Origin: Roseivivax lentus
GTDB lineage: Bacteria > Pseudomonadota > Alphaproteobacteria > Rhodobacterales > Rhodobacteraceae
DNA length: 64,000 nt
Assembly: GCF_900156805.1 (NCBI RefSeq)
Contig: NZ_FTOQ01000016.1
Location: 1-64,000, forward strand
Direction of reading: 5' to 3'
Each line of letters opens with the position of its first letter. Within the stretch, counting starts at the first letter, position 1. Shown one piece after another: positions 25,962-33,383 of this stretch. Under the pieces are notes generated by a model. It had not been told where the DNA came from. It did not search any database and saw only the letters and a program-made list of their open reading frames with translations. Both the position numbers and the translations under genes were made by a program.

Positions 25962-27729
25962 AGATATTCTGACACGCTCGGCCGAAGTGCGGATGAACTC
26001 TTTCGACCCGGAAACCCGGACCTTCTCGGCCGTCATCGCCACGGCTCACGCTGTAGCCCGCCGTGACGCGCAAGGCCCTTATCTGGAAATCCTGCCGCCG
26101 GACGCCTTCGATCTGGCGGCGCAAAACCTGCCCGTGCTCGACTCGCACAATACCCGCACCGTGCGGGCGGTTCTGGGCCGAACCGTATCCGTCCGGCGCG
26201 CGGACGCCGCCATTGAAGCCGACATGCGGCTTTCCTCTGCCGAAGATGTTGCCCCCGTCGGGCAACGGATCGCGGACGGAACCCTGTCGGGCGTCAGCAT
26301 AGGTTACCGCGTTGCCGGATGGACCATCGGGAAGCGTGGCGCAATGCGGACCAAGACCGCCAAGCGCATCACGCTTTCCGAAGTTACCCTGACTAGCAAC
26401 CCCGCCGACCCGAACGCGGCCGTGCGGCATCAAGAGGAGGCCGACGTGCCGAAAGATACCCAAACGACCGACCGCGGCGCGCTGATCCAGCGCGTCCGGG
26501 CGGCCCACAATCTGCCCGAGGACTGGGCAACCCGCATGGAAGAAGCGGGCGAAGAGCTGACCGACGATGAAGTGCGCGAGTTCGGCCGGGAAGAGGCCGT
26601 CGCCGCCCGCGCCACCCGCACCGCGCCCACCATCCGCACGGTCGCACCGCAGAACGAAGACCCGGCCGTCATCGCTACCCGCCAGACCGAAGCTCTGGCC
26701 TGCCGCATGGCTGGCGACGCCCCCAGCGACGATGCCCGGGCCTATATGGGCCTTGGACTGGAAGACCTCGCCCGCGACGCCCTGACCCGGGCGGGCGAGC
26801 GTGTGGGCATGATGGGCCGCGAAGAGCTGATGACGCGCGCCATGCACGGCACCAGCGACTTCCCCGAGCTGCTGACCGGGGCGGGCAACCGCGTGCTGAT
26901 GAATGCATATCAACGTGCGGAGTCGGTGCTGAAGACGCTGGCCCGCCAGCGCACGGCGTCGGACTTCCGCGCTCTGTCCATCCTGAAGGTGGCGGAATTT
27001 TCCGGGCTTCAGAAGGTTTCGGAGCATGGTGAAATCAAGGCCATGACCACGGGCGAGACCAAGGAAGGCTATTCACTTGAAACCTTTGGCGGCATGTTCA
27101 GCCTGACCCGCAAGGCGATCATCAACGATGATCTGGGGGCGTTCGGCCGCTGGGCCGAGATGATGGGCAGCGCGGCGGCCGAAACCGAAGCGGCGCAGCT
27201 CATGGGCCTGCTGACCGCAAACAGCGGTGGCGGCGTTAAGTTGTCGGATGGGAAGAACCTCTTCCATGCCGATCACGGCAACTTTGCAGGCACGGGGGTC
27301 GCCCTCGGAAGTGCGGGGGTCGAAGGCGCACTGGATGAAGCTCGGCTCGCCATGCGGACGCAGAAGGGCCTTGATGGCAAGACGCCGGTCAACGTCCGGC
27401 CCAAGTATCTGTTGGTAGGGCCGGAGGCCGAAAGCGCCGCCGAAAAGCTGCTGGCGAGCATCTACCCGGCCACGACCGACGACGTGAACGTCTACGCCAC
27501 GAAGCTGTCGCTGCTGGTGGAGCCGCGCATTACTGGCCAGCAATGGTGGGTCTTCGGTGACCCGGCCACGGCCCCGGTGCTGGAATACGCCTACCTGTCC
27601 AGTGCGCCCGGGCCGCAGCTCGCCAGCCGCGATGGCTGGGAAACGCTCGGCCGGGAGTTTCGCGTGGTGCTCGACTTCGGCTGCGGTGCCGTCGATCATC
27701 GGGGCGCATTCCGCAACGCCGGGGCCTGA
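25954..27729 (+). CDS. Fused prohead protease and major capsid protein
   Basis: A 591-residue fusion; AAGGAG precedes the ATG. Residues about 1-160 are an HK97-type prohead serine protease, with the catalytic His in LDSHNTRTV (H65) and Ser in GTLSGVSIGY (S112). Residues 160-270 are a charged helical linker, likely scaffold/delta. From about residue 290 it is a Mu gpT/HK97-fold major capsid protein (LLTGAGNRVLMNAYQRAESV, FSLTRKAIINDDLGAFGRWA, VRPKYLLVGPEAE). One gene thus supplies protease, scaffold and shell, to be separated by self-cleavage. The satellite can therefore build its own head. Confidence 0.9.
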   Translation: MLEDILTRSAEVRMNSFDPETRTFSAVIATAHAVARRDAQGPYLEILPPDAFDLAAQNLPVLDSHNTRTVRAVLGRTVSVRRADAAIEADMRLSSAEDVAPVGQRIADGTLSGVSIGYRVAGWTIGKRGAMRTKTAKRITLSEVTLTSNPADPNAAVRHQEEADVPKDTQTTDRGALIQRVRAAHNLPEDWATRMEEAGEELTDDEVREFGREEAVAARATRTAPTIRTVAPQNEDPAVIATRQTEALACRMAGDAPSDDARAYMGLGLEDLARDALTRAGERVGMMGREELMTRAMHGTSDFPELLTGAGNRVLMNAYQRAESVLKTLARQRTASDFRALSILKVAEFSGLQKVSEHGEIKAMTTGETKEGYSLETFGGMFSLTRKAIINDDLGAFGRWAEMMGSAAAETEAAQLMGLLTANSGGGVKLSDGKNLFHADHGNFAGTGVALGSAGVEGALDEARLAMRTQKGLDGKTPVNVRPKYLLVGPEAESAAEKLLASIYPATTDDVNVYATKLSLLVEPRITGQQWWVFGDPATAPVLEYAYLSSAPGPQLASRDGWETLGREFRVVLDFGCGAVDHRGAFRNAGA

Positions 27730-27731
27730 AC

Positions 27732-27950
27732 ATGGCCCTGACGCTCGCCCAGCTCACGGCCGCACGTGACGCGCTTATGACAGCGCGGGCGAGCGGTGCG
27801 CGTCGCTACCGGGACCAGAACGGCGAGGAAGTGGAATACCGCTCCGATACCGAAATGGCCCGCGCCCTTGCCGCGCTTGACGCTGAAATCTCGGCCGTCA
27901 CCCGGCGGCCGCCTTCCACCATCCTCTTCAGAACCTCGAAAGGACTCTGA
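27732..27950 (+). CDS. Head-tail joining protein (gpW-like)
   Basis: A 72-residue protein directly behind the capsid gene (2-bp gap). The pattern LTLAQLTAARDALMTARASG then RYRDQNGEEVEYRS and LAALDAEISAV matches the gpW family of small head-completion proteins (helix, beta hairpin, helix). In lambda, gpW plugs the portal after packaging and prepares it for tail attachment. Its presence without tail genes fits a satellite that borrows tails. Confidence 0.75.
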   Translation: MALTLAQLTAARDALMTARASGARRYRDQNGEEVEYRSDTEMARALAALDAEISAVTRRPPSTILFRTSKGL

Positions 27951-27952
27951 GC

Positions 27953-28285
27953 ATGGCAACGAACTACGTCCAACCGGGTGACACGCTCACTCTGACAGCG
28001 CCCGGGGCGATCACCTCGGGTAGCATCGTCCAAATCGGCGCGCTGATCGGCGTGGCGGCTGGCGACGCCGCCAGCGGCGAAGGCCTCGACCTTGTTACCG
28101 TCGGGTGCTTCATGCTGCCCAAGGTGTCCACCGACGCCGTAATCGTGGGCGACGTGCTCTACTTCGACGCCGCGAATGGCGTGGTCACGACCGAAGACGG
28201 CACCGGCGCGAATGACCGCATCGGCGTGGCAGTCACGGCCGCCGCCAACCCGTCCGCATCCGTTGTCGTGCGGCTGGACGGCTGA
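27953..28285 (+). CDS. DUF2190-type capsid decoration protein
   Basis: A 110-residue, beta-rich protein: NYVQPGDTLTLTAPGAITSG, SIVQIGALIGVAAGD, VYWFDA-type VGDVLYFDAANGVVTT, then GVAVTAAANPSASVVVRLDG. This is the pattern of the DUF2190 family found beside gpT-type capsids, whose members are thought to cement the shell. It is translated in tight series with gpW (2-bp gap) and the AlpA-like gene (2-bp gap). Confidence 0.8.
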   Translation: MATNYVQPGDTLTLTAPGAITSGSIVQIGALIGVAAGDAASGEGLDLVTVGCFMLPKVSTDAVIVGDVLYFDAANGVVTTEDGTGANDRIGVAVTAAANPSASVVVRLDG

Positions 28286-28287
28286 CC

Positions 28288-28533
28288 ATGCCCGCCGCTT
28301 CCACTCATGCGCGCTCAGCTCTTCCGCCGCCCACGCGGCGGGGGCTGTCGCGCGAGGAGGCGGCTGGATACATCGGCGTTGGCACGTCCAAATTCGACGC
28401 CATGGTGAGTGACGGGCGGATGCCCAAGGCCAAGAAAATCGACGGGCGAAGGGTGTGGGACGTGCGCGCTTTGGACCAATTTTTTGACGCCTTGCCCGGT
28501 GGGGACGAGTCCGACCACAATGCTTGGGATTAA
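28288..28533 (+). CDS. AlpA/excisionase-like HTH protein
   Basis: An 81-residue protein with a MerR/AlpA-type helix-turn-helix at residues 15-65: RGLSREEAAGYIGVGTSKFD, then MVSDGRMPKAKKIDGRRVWD and LDQFFDAL. These small proteins act as recombination directionality factors and, in Gram-negative PICIs, as activators (AlpA). It lies between the head genes and the integrase with 2-3 bp gaps, so excision functions would be made together with structural proteins. Confidence 0.75.
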   Translation: MPAASTHARSALPPPTRRGLSREEAAGYIGVGTSKFDAMVSDGRMPKAKKIDGRRVWDVRALDQFFDALPGGDESDHNAWD

Positions 28534-28536
28534 AGG

Positions 28537-29658
28537 ATGCCCGAGGGTTCGATGAAATTCAGATTGAAATACGTGGTGGAGGACGTGGACCGCCACGGCA
28601 ACGTCCGCCTCTACTACCGCCGCAACGGGCGGAAGGTTCGCTTGCGCGGCCCCGCCGGTTCGCCTGAGTTCTTGGCAGACTACCGCACCGCTGCCGCTGG
28701 CCCGAAAGAGGCCAAGACCGATAAGGCCGGGCGCGTGGTGCCTAAGAGCTTCAGGTGGCTTTGCGTCCAATACTTCAAGAGCGCCATGTTTCAAGAGCTG
28801 GACCCCCGGACTCAGAAGGTCCGCCGGTCCATCCTTGAACGGTTTTGCGAGCACAAGGGCGACGGGGACAAACCTTTCGCTCAATTGCTGCCCCGCCATA
28901 TCCGCGTCCGCCGTGATGAGATGGCGGACCGACCCGAGGCCGCCAACGGCATGGTGAAGGCCGTGCGCCAGCTCTACCGCTACGCGCTTCGCTATGACCA
29001 TCACGACGACAACCCGGCGGAAAAGGTCGAATACCTAAAAGGTAACCCCGACGGCTACCATTCGTGGACGCTGGCCGAGATTGAGAAATACGAACAAGTG
29101 CATCCAATTGGCACCCCCGCGCGGCTCGCCTTGGCCCTCGCTCTCTACACCGGCCAACGCCGCGCCGATCTAGTGGTGTTGGGTAAGCAACACGTCCGCG
29201 ATGGATGGCTGATCTTCAAGCAGCACAAAGGCCGCAATCGCAAGCCGGTCCGCATGGAAATTCCGATCATCCCCGAGCTTCAGCGGATCATCGACGCGAC
29301 CGACACTGGCGACATGGCCTTCCTGAAAACCGCCTTTGGTCGGCCGTTCACATCGAACGGCTTCGGCAATCGCTTCCGCAAATGGAGCGACGAAGCCGGG
29401 CTTCCGCACTGTGCGGTTCACGGACTCCGCAAGGCCGCCGCAGCACGGCTTGCCGAACTGGGATGCACGGAACAGGAAATCATGGCGATCACCGGCCACC
29501 GAACCAGCAAAGAAGTCACCCGTTACACCCGCGCGGCCAGTCAGAAAACCCGTGCCGAAAGCGCCCTTCGTCGTCTTTCCCTAGAACAAACCCCGGACGA
29601 AAGTGTCCCACTTTTGGCAGCGGTTGTGCCGGGTGGGACAAAATCGCAACCTAAGTGA
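28537..29658 (+). CDS. Tyrosine-type site-specific integrase
   Basis: A 373-residue protein (start at 28537 or MKFRLKY at 28552). The N-terminal arm/core-binding part runs to about residue 170. The catalytic domain has LYTGQRRADLV (catalytic Arg near 208), HGLRKAAAARL (H295-x-x-R298), GHRTSKEVTRYTRAA (H321 and nucleophile Tyr330). All catalytic residues are present. It ends 27 bp before attR, in the tRNA-Phe 3' end, the classical arrangement for tRNA-integrating elements. It sits at the end of the structural operon rather than behind its own promoter. Confidence 0.95.
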   Translation: MPEGSMKFRLKYVVEDVDRHGNVRLYYRRNGRKVRLRGPAGSPEFLADYRTAAAGPKEAKTDKAGRVVPKSFRWLCVQYFKSAMFQELDPRTQKVRRSILERFCEHKGDGDKPFAQLLPRHIRVRRDEMADRPEAANGMVKAVRQLYRYALRYDHHDDNPAEKVEYLKGNPDGYHSWTLAEIEKYEQVHPIGTPARLALALALYTGQRRADLVVLGKQHVRDGWLIFKQHKGRNRKPVRMEIPIIPELQRIIDATDTGDMAFLKTAFGRPFTSNGFGNRFRKWSDEAGLPHCAVHGLRKAAAARLAELGCTEQEIMAITGHRTSKEVTRYTRAASQKTRAESALRRLSLEQTPDESVPLLAAVVPGGTKSQPK

Positions 29659-29685
29659 CTGATAATATGAGCTTCTAAAGAAGGA

Positions 29686-29702
29686 TGGTGCCCGGGGGCG
29701 GA
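29686..29702 (+). other. attR, right attachment site inside tRNA-Phe
   Basis: tggtgcccgggggcgga, identical to attL at 17067. It covers CCA, the discriminator, the 3' acceptor strand and part of the T-arm, so integration leaves the tRNA gene intact. Confidence 0.92.
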
Positions 29703-29760
29703 ATCGAACCACCGACACGAGGATTTTCAATCCACTGCTCTACCCCTGAGCTACCCGGGC
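29686..29760 (-). tRNA. tRNA-Phe (GAA)
   Basis: Read on the minus strand: acceptor GCCCGGG pairs with CCCGGGC, the anticodon arm GTGGATTGAAAATCC carries GAA, the T-loop is GGTTCGATTCC, and the CCA is encoded. 75 nt including CCA. Its 3' end is the integration site of the neighbouring satellite and marks the border between accessory and core DNA. Confidence 0.96.
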
Positions 29761-29975
29761 ACGGGTGAGGGCGGCGCCCTCGGGTGAGCGCGGTCTAGCC
29801 AGAACTGAAACGGGTGTCCAGAGGGCCCGGGCGAAAAATCCGGGCCGTATCGCCAAGTCGCTCGACCAGCCCGGGCGACGCCGGACACCAGGCCACATAT
29901 CAGGCGAAAAAAGCGCATCGAAAAGAGCCCAATTCGCGCTTTCCCGCGGGGGGCGGCTGCTTTACATGCTCGCCC

Positions 29976-31046
29976 ATGCCCATGGCCCCGACCGATCTGA
30001 AACAGTTGCGCGATCACGGCTTCGACACGGTGATCGACGTCCGCTCGCCCGCGGAATTCGCCGAGGATCATCTGCCCGGGGCGATCAACCTGCCGGTGCT
30101 CGACGATGCGGAGCGCGCCCGCGTCGGGACGATCTACAAGCAGGATTCCCCGTTTCGCGCCCGCAAGATCGGCGCGGCGCTCGTGTTCAAGAACGCCGCA
30201 CGGCATATCGAGGGGCCGCTTGCGGACCGTGCGGGCGGCTGGCAGCCTCTGGTCTATTGCTGGCGCGGCGGGCAGCGCTCGGGCTCGATGGCCTGGATGC
30301 TGCGCGAGATCGGCTGGCGCGCGGATACGATCGACGGCGGCTACAAGACCTATCGGCGCCTCGTGACGGGCATGCTCTACGACGCGCCGCTCGACCTGCG
30401 GCTCGTCCAGCTCGGCGGATATACCGGCACGGCCAAGACGGATCTTCTGGCGGTGCTGAAGCGGCGGGGCGTGCAGGTCATCGATCTCGAAGGGCTCGCG
30501 CGGCACCGCGGATCTCTCCTGGGCGCGCGGCCCGGCGGGCAGCCGAGCCAGAAAGCCTTCGAAAGCGCTTTGGCCCAGGACATCCTGCAGCTCGATCCGG
30601 CGCGCCCGGTCGTGGTGGAGGCGGAATCGAGCAAGATCGGCGAGCTGATCCTGCCGCCCTCGCTCTGGGCCGCCATGAAGGACGCGCCCTGGATCGAGGT
30701 GGAAGCGCCGATCGAGGCGCGCACCGCCTATCTGGTCGACGCCTATGCGGATATCCTGGCCGATGCCGACAGGTTGCGGGCCAAGCTCGCGCCGCTCAGG
30801 CGTCACCGCGGCCATGCGCTGGTCGATGACTGGAACGACCGGATCGCGCGGGGCGACAAGCCGGGGCTCGTGGAAAGCCTGATGCGCGATCATTATGACC
30901 CGGCCTATGCCACGGCGATGCGAGCGCAGGCGCCGCGCATCATGGCGCGGATTGCAGCCCGATCGCTCGATCAAAGCGCTTTGGACAGCGTGGCGGGCGA
31001 GATCGAGGCGGCGCTCGACCGGATGGAGACAGCGCCTAGGGCGTGA
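29976..31046 (+). CDS. mnmH: tRNA 2-selenouridine synthase
   Basis: A 356-residue protein. I place the start at ATG 29976 (MPMAPTDLKQLRDHGFD), where the rhodanese domain begins; the open frame extends further upstream without family support. The rhodanese domain has the catalytic Cys in LVYCWRGGQRSGSMAWML. The P-loop ATPase-like part has LGGYTGTAKTDLLAVL. Using selenophosphate from SelD, it replaces sulfur in 2-thiouridine at the wobble position of certain tRNAs. It is convergent with selD, overlapping its 3' end by 11 bp. No selA/selB is in the window. Confidence 0.93.
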   Translation: MPMAPTDLKQLRDHGFDTVIDVRSPAEFAEDHLPGAINLPVLDDAERARVGTIYKQDSPFRARKIGAALVFKNAARHIEGPLADRAGGWQPLVYCWRGGQRSGSMAWMLREIGWRADTIDGGYKTYRRLVTGMLYDAPLDLRLVQLGGYTGTAKTDLLAVLKRRGVQVIDLEGLARHRGSLLGARPGGQPSQKAFESALAQDILQLDPARPVVVEAESSKIGELILPPSLWAAMKDAPWIEVEAPIEARTAYLVDAYADILADADRLRAKLAPLRRHRGHALVDDWNDRIARGDKPGLVESLMRDHYDPAYATAMRAQAPRIMARIAARSLDQSALDSVAGEIEAALDRMETAPRA

Positions 31047-33198
31047 CCTCGATACTGCCCGCGCGGTCGGTCACGCGGCCGATGCGCGCCGCCGGATAGC
31101 CCGCCCGTTGCAAGGCATCGAGCGTTTCCGCCGCGGCCTCTGCGGGCAATGCAGCCAGAAGACCCCCGGCGGTTTGCGGATCGAAGAGCAGCGCATGGGC
31201 GGCCGTCTCGGGCAGCTCCGGCGCGGCCTCGCGGTTCTGCGGATAGAGCGTCGAGCGGTGGCCCGCCTCGGCCAATGCGCGCGCCCCGGCCATGACCGGG
31301 ATCGCGGAGAGCGACAGCACGAGCCCGCAGCCCGACGCCTCCGCCATGTTCCGCGCATGCCCGATCAGTCCGAACCCGGTCACATCGGTCATTGCCCGCG
31401 CGTCGCGCAGGCACGCGGCCGCTGCCGCCTGATCCTGGCACATGAGCTCCCAGCAGGCCGCGACGTCATGGCCCGATGCCGCGCCCTGCATCTCGGCGGC
31501 AAGCAGGGTGCCGGAGCCGATCGGCTTGGTCAGGAGCAGCACGTCGCCTGGCTGCGCGCCCGACAGCGTGATCGGGGCGCGCTCGAGCAGGCCCGTCAGG
31601 GAAAATCCGACGGTCAGTTCGTCACCAATGGAGGAATGGCCCCCGACGATCTCCGCTCCGGCGCCGCGCAGAACCTCGGTGGCGGCGGTGACGATCTCTT
31701 CGAGCATCCGTTCGCTCAGCGTGTCCGAGAGGCGCGGCAGGGTCAGGTTCAGCGTCGCGGCCTGGGGCCGGGCACCCATGGCGTGGATATCGCCCAAGGC
31801 ATGATGCGCCGCGATGCGGGTCATCAGCACCGGATCGAGGGTGAGCGCGCGCAGATGGTCGGTGGTCAGCACCTGCCGCACGCCGTCCATCTGCAGAAGC
31901 GCGGCATCGTCGCCGGGCAGGGCGGTCACGTCGGAGCGCGCGGGCGCAGGCAGCGTGGCGAGCGCGCGGGCCAGCGTGGCGCGCCCCACCTTGGCGCCGC
32001 AACCGCCGCACATGGGCTTCGATCCGCGCGCCTCGGCAAGACCGGCGGCGTGATGGCGGGGCAGGGGCGGCGGCGTCATGGCGGGCAGCGTCGACAGCCG
32101 CTCCATGAAGCGCCGGTCGATCCGGTCTTTCCAGCGCCAGACCCAATCGCCCTCGGCGAAAAGTCCGAACCGCGCGCCCAAAGCGCTTTGGCGGCCCAGC
32201 GAGATGAGCTTGAGGTAATCGCCCTGCGGCTCGAAGCGACGCCAGGTTCCGCCGCCCAGGGCCGCACGCAAGTTGGAGAACAGGACCGGCGCGGCGCGCA
32301 CCGCGAAGACGCCGGCCTTGGGGCGGGGCGCGTGGGCGAGATGGGCGCAATCGCCCGCGGCGAAGATCGCGGGATCGCTGCTTTGCAGCCGGGCGCTGAC
32401 CGACAGGAAGCCGTCCTCATGCTCGAGGCCCATCGCCGCCACCCAGTCATGCGGCTTGGCGCCCGCCGCGCCGACGATGAAATCCGCTGGAGAGAGCGTG
32501 CCATCGGCAAGATGCAGGCCCGCCTCCGACACCCGCTCGATCACCACGTGTTCGCGGAGCGTCACCTCGTTGCGTTTGAGCGCGCCGCGCAACCCGCGCT
32601 CGGTGCGGGCGCCGAGCCCCTGCAGCGCCTGCGCGCTGTCGAAGACGGTGATCTCGGGCGACCTGCCGCGCTGCCGCAGCGCATGGGCCATCGCCATGGC
32701 GAGCTCGCAGCCCGCGACGCCGCCCCCGATCACGCCAACGCGGGCGGGGCCTTCGTCTTCGAGAAAGCCGGTCCAGCGGTCGGCGAAGGGCCCGAGCGGC
32801 TTGGCCGGGACCGCGTGGTCGGAAAATCCCGGCAGGCCCGGTATCGCCGAGGTGATGCCCACATCGAGCGAACAGACATCATAGGCGATGGGCGGACGGC
32901 CCGGCACCTCGATCAGCCGGCGCGCCGGATCGATGCCCGTGACCGGCCCGAGGATCAGCCGCGCCCCCGCAAAGCGCGCCAGCCGCACGAGGTCGATATC
33001 GAGCTCGGTGCGGGCGTAATGTCCCGCTACGAAACCCGGCAGCATCCCCGAATAGGCGGTCACCGGCGTCGGGTCGATCAGCGTCAGCCGCGCGCCGGGC
33101 AGCGGGTCCATCCCCCATTTGCGCAGCACCAGCGCATGGGTGTGCCCGCCGCCGACGAGAACCAGATCGCGGGTCAGGGGAAGGGGCGGCTGATGCAT
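31036..33198 (-). CDS. selD: Selenide, water dikinase fused to an FAD/NAD(P) oxidoreductase domain
   Basis: A 720-residue fusion. I start at MHQPPLPLTRDLVLVGGGHT (ATG 33198, AGGAGA upstream). Residues 1 to about 370 are an NDH-2-like pyridine nucleotide-disulfide oxidoreductase with an FAD-binding GGGHTHALVLRKWG and the second nucleotide fold VGVIGGGVAGCELAMAMAH. From about residue 385 comes SelD, with the active-site Cys in MCGGCGAKVGRATL and the ATP-binding GDDAALLQMDG. The fusion is common in Rhodobacteraceae-type SelD; the flavoprotein part may supply reduced selenide. It makes selenophosphate for mnmH, encoded convergently. Confidence 0.95.
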   Translation of the reverse strand: MHQPPLPLTRDLVLVGGGHTHALVLRKWGMDPLPGARLTLIDPTPVTAYSGMLPGFVAGHYARTELDIDLVRLARFAGARLILGPVTGIDPARRLIEVPGRPPIAYDVCSLDVGITSAIPGLPGFSDHAVPAKPLGPFADRWTGFLEDEGPARVGVIGGGVAGCELAMAMAHALRQRGRSPEITVFDSAQALQGLGARTERGLRGALKRNEVTLREHVVIERVSEAGLHLADGTLSPADFIVGAAGAKPHDWVAAMGLEHEDGFLSVSARLQSSDPAIFAAGDCAHLAHAPRPKAGVFAVRAAPVLFSNLRAALGGGTWRRFEPQGDYLKLISLGRQSALGARFGLFAEGDWVWRWKDRIDRRFMERLSTLPAMTPPPLPRHHAAGLAEARGSKPMCGGCGAKVGRATLARALATLPAPARSDVTALPGDDAALLQMDGVRQVLTTDHLRALTLDPVLMTRIAAHHALGDIHAMGARPQAATLNLTLPRLSDTLSERMLEEIVTAATEVLRGAGAEIVGGHSSIGDELTVGFSLTGLLERAPITLSGAQPGDVLLLTKPIGSGTLLAAEMQGAASGHDVAACWELMCQDQAAAAACLRDARAMTDVTGFGLIGHARNMAEASGCGLVLSLSAIPVMAGARALAEAGHRSTLYPQNREAAPELPETAAHALLFDPQTAGGLLAALPAEAAAETLDALQRAGYPAARIGRVTDRAGSIEVTP

Positions 33199-33383
33199 GG
33201 CAGGGAGCTCTCCTAAGCGCTTTGATCCCGACATGGGCCCTCGGGCGCCCACGGGCAAGCGCAAAGCCCGGGCACCAAGCGCCGCGCATTTATGCGAATG
33301 CCGCGCGAACAGGCGCTTTTTCCCGCCATGCCATTGCGTTTCGCCCCTGCGCGTTATGTCTTAAGGTCGACGAAGGGGGAACG

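Larger units (their letters stand above)
17067..29702 (+). mobile_element. Integrated tailless phage satellite, cf-PICI-like
   Basis: A 12.6-kb element between perfect 17-bp direct repeats, the right one being the tRNA-Phe 3' end, with the integrase beside that end. Gene order: PrimPol-VapE replication gene, iteron-like array, RHH-RAMA-like protein, small and large terminase, unknown membrane protein, one minus-strand small gene, a regulator-like gene, portal, protease-capsid fusion, two head-completion genes, AlpA-like gene, integrase. It has everything needed to replicate, build a head, package and integrate, but no tail, baseplate, lysis or CI-type repressor gene. That content matches capsid-forming phage-inducible chromosomal islands. 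A deleted prophage is the alternative, but the tight gene packing and absence of broken genes argue against it. Confidence 0.8.

Noticed and set aside
17067..29702. Gene transfer agent cluster
   Set aside because: GTA clusters of Rhodobacteraceae have tail genes and lack att sites, an integrase, a primase and an origin; this element has the opposite content.
30895..33216. Long plus-strand open frame (773 codons) opposite selD
   Set aside because: It is the antisense shadow of a high-GC gene; the minus-strand protein has clear FAD and SelD motifs, this one has none.
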